This document shows positions 22,005 to 32,905 of a stretch of DNA of 64,000 bases, one piece after another. The notes beneath the pieces are model-generated. The model was given only the letters and a program-made list of their open reading frames with translations. It was not told the origin of the DNA and did no database searches. The stretch's first letter is position 1; the number at the start of each line of letters is the position of its first letter. The position numbers and the translations under genes are program-made. This DNA is from Cryptomeria japonica (taxonomy: Eukaryota; Streptophyta; Pinopsida; Cupressales; Cupressaceae), in the NCBI RefSeq assembly GCF_030272615.1, contig NC_081413.1, forward strand, positions 159,398,849 to 159,462,848, written 5' to 3'.

Positions 22005-24124
22005 ATGCAGGTGGAGAGGGGACCACTGGCTTCGAGAGAGAATTGGCCTGCCACGATGAGTCTATATCATGATTTAGCTCGTGATGAGCTGGAGGTGCTA
22101 GTTGTGTTAGGATTTCATTATGTAGGCAGGTGGCTGAGGATACGAGCACATATTGCCATGATGATAGTGTTGGTGGAGAGGTGGGAAAGTTGGTATAACA
22201 CCTTTCGTTTGCTGATTGGAGAGGCCACAATCACTTTGTTAGATGTTTGGAGGATCTTGAAGATCCCCGTTCATGGCGTGATCCTTGAGTATCAGTTGGA
22301 TGCAGCTTATTTTTATCTACGAGAGTTGTGTGAGTATGAGACACCACCTATGTTAGACAAGAGCAAGATGCACTTAGGCCGGGCGATGGGTGTTCGGCAT
22401 ATTCCTTGATTGGTTTTGGTGATTTGCAGATTCCTGAGTGGGCGGATCATTCAAGATTTGGGTGGTCATGGATTTCCTCTTGGGTGGAGCAGATGTTTGT
22501 ACTTCATGTTGCATGATGGTCAACAGTATGTGTGGGGCACGATGATGTTAGCCCAGCTATATCATGATATGCATCTGGTAGTGTACAGAGAGTATGCCAT
22601 TTTATCTGCAGGGGTCACACTCTTAAATATCTGGGTATGGGAGCACATTGCAGTGACTCAACCACTAGGGGTACAGGACAAGCGGTCATGATAGCCATTT
22701 GTGGACAGATATAGGGGACTGCTACACTATACACAGACAACATTTGTGTGGTTTTGGAGGAGGATTTTGGATGAGCTAGCCCAGCTCACCTGGAGACCAT
22801 TTTTTGGATGCGAGCGGTGGAGGGATGACTGGCAGCTACACTGGGCAGGAGTGGAGATGTGGATATTTGGGAGATTAGTCTACATCATGGAGTACTATGC
22901 TCCATTCAGGGTGGCTCGACAACTTGGACAGATACAGAATATAGTCAGGGATATTCTAGTGTATCCCTAGATAACACAGGAGGTGAGGTATTGGGGGCCT
23001 ACAATGAGTCCCTTGGAGGGGCAGACGAGCTTCCAGACAACATTTCACATAGTCTAGGATGAGCGGATAGGGGCAGGGGAGGATCCAGGCATAACAGGTG
23101 GTTATAGGAGCTAGTGGGAGGGGCAATTGCTAGTGTGGCTTACCATTCCTAGAGTTTTGGATGATGAGGAGGTGCAGCCAGGGGTTGATCAGGTGGTGGG
23201 TGGGGAGGATGATGGCCCAGGAGAGAGAGTCGTGGTTCACCTAGGGCGTGGTGTGGGTAGACAACAAAGGAGAGTCCGAGTTGTGTGGAGGAGGGATCCA
23301 AAGGAGGGGAGGGAGATGGAGAGGATGCCCCAGTGGGAGAGGCTGTGGAGACCGCAGTTGGTGAGAGAGAGGAGGCTGCGGTTGGTGAGGGAGGGGAGGT
23401 TGTTCCTATGGATATCCCTAAGACACAGGCAAAGGAGAGGGGAGGAGTGTCACTGGCTGATTTTTACCATGTTCGACAGGAGCGAGATACCTATAGAGCG
23501 AGGCTTCATTCAGTGGAGGACGAGCTACAGGTAGAGAGGGCTCAGAGGGAGAGCATGGAGGCAGAGGTGGAGTAGTTGAGATGGGAGATAGCTAATCTGA
23601 TAGAGAGTCTCCATACTATCAGGACAGAGGTGGATGCCTTGAGGGCGGAGGGGGAGGAGGCAAAGAGGATGCTAGAGGAGGCCCGGACAGGGACAACCAT
23701 AGTAGGACTACAGGATTTTGTTCATCGATAGGATGCCGAGTTAGAGGGGTTATAGGCCAAAGTGCAGAGGGTAGAGGCAGATGCGATGCAACTACGGGGG
23801 GAGAGGGATGCATCTTGCTAGGCATTGGTTCTTGTAGGATTGGCGTAGATATTTTCTGATAGTATGCAGCAGCGGGAGAGGGCAGAGAGGTCAGCCCGAG
23901 AGGTACGGTATTATAGGGGGCTATATCATGGAGCAATTCCTACAGGACAATGAGAAGCCTCATACATTGAGAGTGTGCGGTCTCACAAGACCCATAGTCA
24001 GTGACCGACTCAGAGTCAGCAGACAGGGGGATCAGTGGGTTTTCGGCCACCAGTAGGGGGAGCAGGAGGATCAGGTGGGGGAGGTACAATAGAGGGGGGT
24101 GGAGAGATAGGAGGGGAGAGCTAG
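22005..24124 (+). pseudogene. Antisense plant mobile domain (PMD) gene of TE-3, broken
   Basis: The gene is antisense to TE-3 and lies between its integrase and 3' LTR. The ATG at 22005 follows an in-frame stop. Residues ~55-95 carry ERWESWYNTFRLLIGEATIT and LDVWRILKIPVHG, and about 270 residues later comes the YYAPFRVARQLGQIQNI block. These match the plant mobile domain (aminotransferase-like, PF10536-type; form TFHLP.GE.TITL.DV..L.GLP.DG ... P.RV.RQFG..Q). TGA codons at 22407 and 22689 and a TAG at 22968 interrupt. After a frameshift near 23230 comes an acidic Glu/Gly region, a long charged coiled coil (RARLHSVEDELQVERAQRES onward) with more stops, and a Gly-rich tail (GGAGGSGGGG) to TAG at 24122-24124. 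Extra antisense ORFs of this kind are known in Tat elements; their function is unclear. Confidence 0.75.
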
Positions 24125-25723
24125 CTCATTGTTTTGCTTGTGTATTATATTTTGACCCTTCAGGGTGATCATTGTATCATGACAGACACATTTTCCTCTT
24201 TATATATATATATATACATGATTTGATTGGCGATAGATGATGTGTAGCCTTTATTGTGATGGATTCTTTTTGTTTTTCTTATGATGTCATATATGGATGC
24301 AATTATGGATGTGTTATGTTGACTTATTTGTGATGAAAAGTGGATGCTTATACATGTATGTTTATGATGCGTGGCTGACATGTTTTTGGATGTAGGATGA
24401 GTTATTTTTATGCTTTATGTATATATGCAAATGTGTGATGGATGAAAATGATTTATGATGCAATCTAAATGTTTTGTGAAAATAAATGACTATCTAAATG
24501 AAATAAGTAATGCAATCTATATGGTGTGAATGAATAATACAAAGAGGGAATATGCCAATAATAACACAATGATCTTAGATAGAAGAATATGGAATAAATG
24601 AGAAATGGGGGAAATTGAGAACTTCATGGGATTATTGAGTTTAGAATTTTATGGAATGATGGTGAGATTTTGTGCACAAAAAATATGGAGAGCCAACCTA
24701 GTTTGATATTTCCTTGGGTGACTTGCCCCACTGATTATAGGAATCGAGATGCCATGAGAAACCCAAGGCATGGATTGACTCTCTGAATAAATGGAAATTC
24801 CTTACACACAACTATGCAAGTGTTAAGAAACACTAATACAAAGTTGTGGGTACGTGCAAGGAGACCTCAAACATACCGATAACTCTTGTACACGAGAAGG
24901 TAAGTGTTGATAAACACTAATACCAGGTCATCGGTTTATACAAGAGAGATGCAAAACATGTCATTCTATGAAAAATATGCCCCAGTATGCACCTATTGTA
25001 ACATACCTGGATATGGAAAATCCAGGCAGTCGTAGGGAAAAAGATACAAGTCTAAATGAAAAGATCCAACAAAATCCAACAAGTCACCTCTTTGTGACCA
25101 AATGATACCTCTTGCCAAGATTAGAACTAGGATGGAGAATTAGGTTGCCAGGCGAGAGAAGGAACTATCACTAGGACAAAGTGGACTTGTGGATTTAGGC
25201 AAGTGATTTTATGGTTTTTGAAGAGTGACTTGCGGACTCAAGATTATTTCTCAAGACTCCTTGAAGCTCACACAAAGGTACAAAAGCTCAGTTTAATGGG
25301 ACATTCCTTGTTCATGACTCAGGCGAAGACTCATCATCATAAGTGTGTTTTTATTGGGAGGCAGAAGGGAGGGAATGCTATGACTGGGTCGACTGTATGG
25401 AGGGTGATTTGAAGTGTCGACCTGATAGACAGTGGATCCAGTTATTTACCTTGGCGTCTGCATGGAGGTTTTCACCAAGGTACTTGTCCATAGTGGCACA
25501 AAGTGGTTTTCAATGATGGACGAATTGTTTTTTCTTTCTAATTCTTTTTCTGATTTTTTTGATTTGTTTTTTTGTGTCGCCAGGTGCCTATTTGCCAGGT
25601 TTTCACCAAAGTGATGCTTTTTCAGGATCTTTTTCTTTTTTTTGTATTTTTTTGATTTATTTATTTATATTTATATTTATATTTTTTGATTTTTTGATTT
25701 TACAATTGAAGATGTTCTGAGGA
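24125..25723. other. TE-3 spacer between antisense gene and integrase
   Basis: Contains a short (TA)n run at 24199-24216 and T-rich DNA at 25540-25700. The rest is non-coding in all frames as far as I can see. The short open frames at 25203-25412 and 25432-25614 show no motif. The two convergent TE-3 transcription units end here, so terminators or poly(A) signals of both may lie in this stretch. Confidence 0.55.
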
Positions 25724-27013
25724 CTAGGCATAAAATCTTTTGAGGTGCCTGATATTCATTGGAACATCCAAAGGATTGCCTTTAGGAGTAGCTAATTGAT
25801 AAGCTCTTGATCCATACTTTGCAGTGATTACATATGCTCCAAGCCAATTAGGCTCGAATTTTCCTTTCTTTTCTCTTTCTTGTAGATTTTTCTGATTCTC
25901 CATGAGGACAAGGTCACCAATTTGGAATTCTAGGGTTCTGACTTTTTTGTGATAACTCATGCACATACGATTTTGATATACCCGGAGATGATTCAAGGCC
26001 TTGAGGTGCCTTTCATTTAACAATTCTATCTCTTATAAGTGGGCAATTCTGTATTCTTCATCTGGTAAGATATTTTGCAGCGATACCCTTAGAGAGGGGA
26101 TCTTGACCTCAAGGGGAAGGATGGCTTTAGAGCCAAATACTAGGGAATAAGGAGTGGCACCTGTGGGGGTGTGAATGGAGGTGTGATAGGCCCACAAAGA
26201 AGGATGGAGTTGGAGGTGCCAATCACGACCAGCTTCATTGACTATCTTTTTGAGAATTTTGATTAGGGTTTTATTAGAAGCCTCAGCTTGGTCATTGTCT
26301 TGAGGGTAATATGGGGTGGAAAAGCAATGTTGGATGTTGAATTTTTGGCAGAGTTCTTTGACATCCTGGTTTTTAAATTGTCTACCATTATCTGTGATGA
26401 TAACTTTTGGGATGCCATATCGGCAGATTAGCTAGTTTAGGATGAATTTGGATATTTTCTTGCCAGTGGTAAAAGTAAGAGGAATAGCCTCTACCCACTT
26501 GGTGAAATACTCGGTGGCGGTGATAATGAATTTATGTCCAATGGAAGATGGAGGGTGAATTTTCCCAATGAGATCAAGCCCCCACTGTGAGAAGGGCCAT
26601 GGTGTAATAAATGGTTGTAATTTTTGTGATGGTGCATGAATCTTGTTACCATGATGCTGGCAAGGGATGCATTTCTTCACATAGTTATATGCATCTACTT
26701 CCAATTTAGGCCAATAGTATCTTGTTCTCAAAAGTTTTTTAGCTAATGTGAGTCCACTTGAGTGTGCCCCATAGATACCCTCGTGTACTTCGCGTAATGC
26801 CCATTCTTCCTCTTGTTTATTTAAACACCTCAGGAGGGAACCATCAAAATGCCTTCTGAATAGGGTGTCTCCAAGGATGGTGTAACGAGCACATCGGCGA
26901 ATGAAGGTTTGTTGTTGGATTTTAGTGAGATGTGGGGGAATGGTGTTGTCTTTGAGAAAAGTGAAGGTTTCTTGGTACCAAGGGGACTCAGGACCAACGA
27001 GAACACGTACCAT
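25724..27013 (-). pseudogene. TE-3 integrase, broken
   Basis: The N-terminal zinc-binding module (REVHEGIYGAHSSG ... CIPCQHHG) lies at about 26650-26790. The core keeps the acidic triad in context: WGLDLIGKI (near 26580), TDNGRQFKNQ (near 26390) and DQAEASNKTL (near 26280). In-frame stops lie at about 26430 and 26030. The C-terminal part (LEFQIGDLVLMENQK, FEPNWLGAYVI, MNIRHLKRFYA) ends at 25724 and has no chromodomain, which excludes chromoviruses. The D-D-E residues are intact but the frame is broken. Confidence 0.9.
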
Positions 27014-28070
27014 TTAAGACTCTGGTAGGTCATATGCCAATATAAATGATTTCTCAACACGGAACTCGCACTTCTGACTGGATGTTGGCATTTGAAGGAG
27101 GGAGCCAATGGTGGCCATTGCATATGCAACCCTGTTGTTTGTTTGTGGGATTTGATCAAACTTGATTGTCGTGAAATGTTGCTTAAGATCTTCAACCATG
27201 GTACGGTAGGGAAGGAGTTTATCATCTTTTGTCTGGTACTCATCATTGACTTGTTTTATGACGAGCTGGGAACCGCCATAGACTTGTAACTCCTTTATTT
27301 TCCAGTGGATAGCCAAGCGCAAACCTATGATGAGTGCCTCGTATTCTTCTATGTTGTTGGTACATGCAAAGGCTATCTTGTATGATTTTGGGATGCCATC
27401 TCCTTGAGGTGTGACCAATAATATTCCTGCCTCCAATCCATTTTGGGTGCAGGAGCCATCAAAGTACAATCGCCATGTGGAGGATGTGGTAACAGTCATA
27501 ATGAACTCATCTGGTAATTTTGTAAGAAGAGGATGGTCACTTGGAAGTGGAGCTTCAGCCAATTGATCTGCAATGACTTGTCCCTTGATTATCTTTCTGT
27601 CCACATATTCAATGTCAAACTCACTTAAGAGCATGAGCCATTTAGCGGTTCTGCCAGTGAGAACAACTTTTGACAAGAGATATTTAAGTGGATCAATTTT
27701 AGCAATTAGTTTTGTTTTGTTGTTCAACATATAGTGTCAGAGTTTCTGTGTGCTAAACACCAATGCCAAGTATGCTCTTTCAATGGGGGTATAATTGAGT
27801 TCATACCCTACCAGTGTTCGACTGATGTAGTAAATGGTATGTTCCTTCCCTTGGTCATCTGTCTGTGCCAATAATGCCCCCAATGCCACTACAATAGCAC
27901 ATATATACAAAATAAGGTGTTTTCCAGGAGTAGGAGGCATCAACATTGGAAGTGATGCTAGATATTCTTTTATTTTCTCAAAGGCCTTTTGGCATAAGAA
28001 GTCCTATTTGAATTTCGTGTCCTTGCGCAGGAGGTGTAAAAATGGATGGCACTTATCTGCTAGTTGTAAA
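27014..28070 (-). pseudogene. TE-3 double RNase H (gRH + aRH), broken
   Basis: The first RNase H is the usual Gypsy one: YISRTLVGYELNYTPIERA at 27737-27946, then a TGA, then HYMLNNKTKLIAKIDPLKY. A second, archaeal-type RNase H follows after the connection (LYFDGSCTQNGLEAGILL ... IEEYEALIIGLRLA ... VYGGSQLVIKQ ... NNRVAYAMAT). The pair is a hallmark of the Tat lineage. Two aspartates of the second domain are changed: the usual GDSQL reads GGSQL, and the usual AD/VDAMA reads AYAMA. TE-8 keeps both. This domain is therefore probably inactive apart from the stops. Confidence 0.88.
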
Positions 28071-28800
28071 ATAAAGCATCTACCGGATTGGAGTTTCCCC
28101 TAGAGACTGCGCAGTTGTCTGAGAGTTTTTGGTGGAGGCATTTCCATGATAGCTTTTAATTTTGTAGGATCGACCTCGATGCCTCTGTGGGAAACAATGA
28201 ATCCTAATAATTTTCCCGATGTGACTTCAAACACATACTTTTTAGGATTCATACGTAGTTTGTATTTTTCTAATCTTTCAAAGATCTTCTTTAGAATGGG
28301 GATGTGTTCTTGCCTTGTCTTAGATTTGCCTAGCAGATCATCCACATAGTCCTCCATAATTTTCTGTAAGAGGTCATGAAAAATTATTTTCATGGCACAT
28401 TGATATGTAGCTCCCACATTTTTGAGACCAAAAGGCATGACTCGATAACAAAAGGTACCCCATGGTGTTGTGAATGCAGTTTTATGTTGATCCTTATCTG
28501 CAATCCTGATTTGGTTGTATCCAGAAAATCCATCCATAAGAGACAACATCTCATGTCCTGCTGTAAGGTCTACAATCATATCTATATTGGGGAGTGGGAA
28601 ATCATCTTTAGGACAAGCTTTATTTAGATCTTAGAAATATGTGCAGATGCAGATACCCCCGACAGGTTTGCTGACAGGTACAATGTTGGAGACCCATTCA
28701 ACGTAGTCTATGGGTTTGATGAATTATGCATCTAACATCTTTTGGAGTTCCGGCTTGACCAAGAGAGCAATATGCGGGTGCATTTTGCACAATTTTGTTT
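28071..28800 (-). pseudogene. TE-3 reverse transcriptase, broken
   Basis: The main open block is 28100-28579: LSLMDGFSGYNQIRIAD (first catalytic Asp), MPFGLKNVGATYQ, MEDYVDDLLGKS (the YVDD pair at residues 78-81 of the block) and SGKLLGFIVSHRGIEVDP. Upstream, to about 28730, GGICICTYF, a stop, then DLNKACPKDDFPLP continues the RT front. A TAG near 28100 interrupts QLRSL-GKLQS. RT copies the element RNA into DNA. The catalytic residues are present. Confidence 0.9.
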
Positions 28801-30107
28801 TACAAGTTTTACATCTAGGCAGACAACAAGATTGTGAACCACTAAGGCAAGATCCAACCCTGGTATATTGGCATAGGACCATGCAAAATTGATTTTTACC
28901 TCTGTAAGGAAGTTGATGAAATCTTGTTTCTCTTTTTCTGTGAGGGACTTAGCAATGAGCACATTTTGTGGGATGGCTTCGATGCCCATGTTGATGCTAT
29001 ATGTTTCTTCTATCAACAAATTCAATATGTCCTGTGGGAGGTAACCAATGGTAGGGAGGTCAAGTCCCTCATCGTCAAGTGCCTTTTCCAGGTTTTCACT
29101 TTCGTATATGCCCTTTGTTTTTATTTTTTGCTCATCCAAAGGTGCCTCAGAGAGGTTTTCACCTAAGGAATCATGTTTTTTGCTTTGATTATCTTTTTTT
29201 CAGCTAAGGGCATTGACTTGACTACAAAGTATCCCTTTTCATGAAGTTGAATACTCTCTACTCTATTACAATCTTCTAGATTTTGCACCGTTGGGAGAGT
29301 AATGAGAGCATTATCATCAATGTAGATGTCTAACATGGTTTTGTCTCATTGGCCCCAGTCTATGAGTTCAAGATGGAAAAGATGTAGCTCGTGTGAAGTG
29401 GAAGGGGTTATGGGGGTAATGGTATTGATGTGAGTGTCAAAGAAGATATCATTTTTGCATTCATGAGGCATTTCATGGAACTCCTCTTCATCAGCACTTT
29501 CGATATCCAAATAAGGACTAGAAAGGGCACTAGCGATAGTAATCTTAGGCACCAGGGTTTACCCCAAGCCTCTGTTGTATTTGTAGGAGATAGGATTTAT
29601 GGGTGTTTTTCTTTCTTTTTCCTCTGGTCCCAAGCCATGTCCTTTGTAACCCATTTTTTCAACTATGGCTAATGCTTTTGGGTACATCTTTTTGGATATT
29701 TTTGCTGGATCTTCATTTTCTTCCTGGTACAACCATGAAGAGACATCAGTTTCGAGGCTCTCCTCATCAAGTGGGCCCCATTGCTAGAAGGTAGTGTTTT
29801 GGGTCTTTTTTGAGCTCTTTCGGTTTGCCAAATGACTTAGGAGAGAGGGGGAGGTTGCCTATTTATAAGACATCCTCCAATCTGTACTCTCCACAACCAT
29901 TGTGCAAGATCTCTGATTGGGATGAAGTGGAGGCAACATTTGATGTGTCAGATGGAGGTGTTGGCGAGGGTCTATTTAGTGGAAATGATATGGATGCTTC
30001 CCCTCTAAGAGTTTGCAATATTGAAAAGGTTGGATATCACCTCAGATAATGATCTCTTGTCCATTAAAGGGGAATTTGATGCATTGGTGATAGGTGGAGG
30101 GCACAAC
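28801..30107 (-). pseudogene. TE-3 pre-RT linker with G-patch, broken
   Basis: At 28732-29139 the linker reads SLTEKEKQDFINFLTEVKIN then FAWSYANIPGLDLALV, matching the same place in TE-8. A G-patch-like motif lies near 29590-29690 on the minus strand: IVEKMGYKGHGLGPEEK, then the closing YNRGLG followed by a TAA. G-patch segments bind RNA or helicases in other proteins and are known in some plant Gypsy polyproteins and in betaretroviral proteases. An acidic region (29346-29552, YLDIESADEEEFHEMP) separates the two parts. Multiple stops and frameshifts are present. Confidence 0.65.
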
Positions 30108-30656
30108 CTACAAGGAGTGAATCCATGGTTGACCAAGGAGAATGTTGTAGGGGAGATCAATATCTAGTACTCGGCAAGCGGTTTCAACTGTGATAGGGCC
30201 CACTTGAAGAGGTAAGGTGATCATGCCCTTTGAAACTCTTTCTACATCATCATATGCTTTTATGGTGATCCTTCCTAATGTGTCTACCAAGTCCTCAGCA
30301 AGTCTCAATTGTTTTATTAATTTGTATGTACATAGATTAAGTTTGGATCCACCATCTATCAAAATACATTTAACCTTGTGTTTTTGGATAAGGGCTTCAA
30401 TGTGCAAAGGTTTGTTGTGATATTCATCTGCAGAAGCATCTTTGGAGGTAAATACAAGGTGCTGCTGGGTAGCAAGGTTTCCAATGAGATCTTGGAATTG
30501 AGTAGCATTGATGTTATCAGGAATACAGGACTCAAGGAGGGCTTGTTCCAAAATTTCCTTATGTACAGGGGAAGTCTTGAGAAGTTCCAGAATGGAAATC
30601 TGCGCGGGGGTCTTCCTAAGTTGGTCTAGGAGGTCATATCGGCGGGTGGAAGACAT
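30108..30656 (-). pseudogene. TE-3 aspartic protease
   Basis: This 182-codon open block starts with YDLLDQLRKTPAQISILELL, a conserved pre-protease segment also in TE-8. It holds the active site ILIDGGSKLNLC (D-G-G in place of the commoner D-T/S-G, shared with TE-8) and the second signature YNILLGQPWIHSL. It matures the gag-pol polyprotein. The block itself is open, but breaks lie on both sides. Confidence 0.85.
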
Positions 30657-30701
30657 GGGTGGGGGATTTGGTAGGGGAGGAACTCCTTGGATGGTGACTT
30701 T

Positions 30702-32905
30702 TCATTGACGTGTGGTTAGATTATAGTCATTTTGGGGATGGGAGGTGGAAGGCATGGCACCTTGAATGACTATCCTAGCAAGGTTTGGTCTGCATTGGGG
30801 AGGGGGAGGATTAACTCCTTGGATGGTTATGATGTTAACATGGTTGTCTATAGGCTCGATGTGACCCACTAAAGAGTCAAAGTTGGTTATGTGATTGGTG
30901 TAGTCATAACCCACTGCGTTAGATGATGAGCCTTTTCCTTTATCATGCTCCTGGTACATTTTAAGTTTGTCATTGTTATTACCAAGTTTTGCATTTGCTA
31001 CTTCAATCTCACCTCTATCAATGAGGTCTTGTATGTATATTTTAAGTTTCATACACTTTCGTGTATCATGCCCCTTGATACGATGGTATTCACAATACTA
31101 ATTTTCATTATACCATCTTGGTTTAGGTTGATTGGGGCCAAACGGGCAAGTGATTAGAAACACCACCGCACCTGCTTGGACAAGTTTTTGAAACACCATT
31201 TCAATAGGCTCAGCAAGAGGAGTGAAGTCTCTTGGAGCTCTATTATTTGATCGGGGTGGTCGTCCCTGGACTGAGACATTGTTGTGAGGTTTTTGGGATT
31301 GATTTTGATTGTTTTGGTTGTTGAATTGATGATTATTGGTGGTGGATTTTGGCGGAGAAGCCACAGTTTGGACCCACTTTGCATCAGTTACACCATTGTT
31401 GACCATATTTTTGTTTTTAGATCAGAATTTTGGCTTATCGTTATGATAAGAGGAAGAAATTTGTGTCAATTTCTAGTAATGTTTCAAGGTTCCTTCCTCC
31501 AACAAGACACGTTTGAGAGAGAGGCCCTTATCAGTCAATTTTTGGAAGGATTTGATACATTAGGACATCAAAGGTCTTGAAAATTTGGGTACCAAGTTAT
31601 TTTGAAATAATTCAATTTGATGTTTCTCTGGCATGTCCCACTAGAATTTCTTGATAAGATGTCGCCATCTTTGTAAGAAGTTGGCAAAAGTCTCTCTGGG
31701 CCTTTGTTTTGTGTTACATAGGTCCATCATGGAAACGTCATTAGCCATGTTTTAGGCATAGGGAGCTATAAATTTTTCTACCAAGTCTAAAAAGGAGACA
31801 ATGGAGCATCGTGGTAGAGATGAGAACCATTCCAAGGTGTCTCCTGTGAGACTCTTGGGAAAGAGTCTGCAGAGATATAGGTCACTATAGGAGACTTCTT
31901 GACATAAGATGTGAAATTCCCAAACATGGTCGCGGGAGTCTCCTTTGCCCTCATACTTGGTGAATTTAGGGATCTCAAATCCTGGAGGGTAAGGTGCAAC
32001 TGATATAGATAGGTCATAAGGACAAGGACAAAATTCCTCAAACGAGTAAGGTTTCCTCTTGTTAGTTCCTTCTTTCATGTCCTTGATGATATTTTCATGT
32101 CTTGAATTTCCTTGATGAGGTCTTGTTGTGGATTTTGATAATGATGAATTGTATTTACCCCAAGAATTGGATGAGTCAAGGAAGGTGCACCACCACCAAT
32201 GTATTGATATGATGAGGAGGTGAGAACATGAGATGTGATGAATGATGTCACAGGGATTTGGGTGATAGTTGGTTGCGGTCTGCAAACTGTTGTGACAGGA
32301 TTGAGTACGGCCCAGATAAAATTTGTGACATTGTTGATAGGAAGGGAAGTTTGTGGAATATAAATATGTGGTTGAATGGAAGGAGGTGGTATAGAAGCAT
32401 GTTGGAGAATAGATGAGAATGGATTTGATAGTGGTATAGATGGTAAAGAGGAAGGAGGTGGGATGGAGACCACGGTGGGAGGTGTCGTGGGTGGCATTGA
32501 TTGAGTCTGGATGATTGGTGGGGCTGCAATTGATTGAGTTTGAATAATAGGTGCAACATTTTGTGTGGGAGCAAGGTCTCCTTATGGTTGTTGTTCGATA
32601 GTGGATTTATCAAATTTAGGTGGAAGTTGAGCTCCATTTTCAAGGAGAGTCTTTAGAAGTGTAGTAGGATTGTGTTGGATGAACTTTTCAATCATCTCTT
32701 AGTTATAAGAGTCTACTAGGAAAGTTTGCACTTCTGGGGAGAGTTCATCTTGGCTAACCATGTTAGGATTTTGGTTTTGATCTTGATTGCTAGGTTGCCC
32801 ACTTTGTGTAGGATCTTGCGTGGGATCTTCATATAGGACACTAATGTTTGACATGCCATATTGTTGTTCAACAATCTTTTTCTTTTGGGATCAAGTTGTG
32901 ACCAT
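30702..32905 (-). pseudogene. TE-3 gag, broken
   Basis: The start is set at ATG 32905; the frame then has a stop after four codons. The N-terminal part is Gln/Asn/Pro-rich (QDQNQNPN, PPTTPPTVVSIPPPSS). The central gag domain at 31752-32060 has YPPGFEIPKFTKYEGKGDSR and LFPKSLTGDTLEWFSSLP. The nucleocapsid has an atypical knuckle YCEYHRIKGHDTRKC (C-x2-H-x4-H-x4-C) near 31057-31100. The frame is broken at several places (stops near 31095, 31410 and 31750). It forms the particle shell and binds RNA. Confidence 0.85.

Noticed and set aside
23127-23534. Arg-rich protein in the 23127 frame
   Set aside because: After about 23230 the neighbouring frame (23285-23575) gives the coiled coil that continues downstream and ends in the Gly-rich tail, so the Arg-rich frame is a shadow.
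24199-24216. (TA)n run as a special signal
   Set aside because: A short microsatellite; nothing around it suggests a function.
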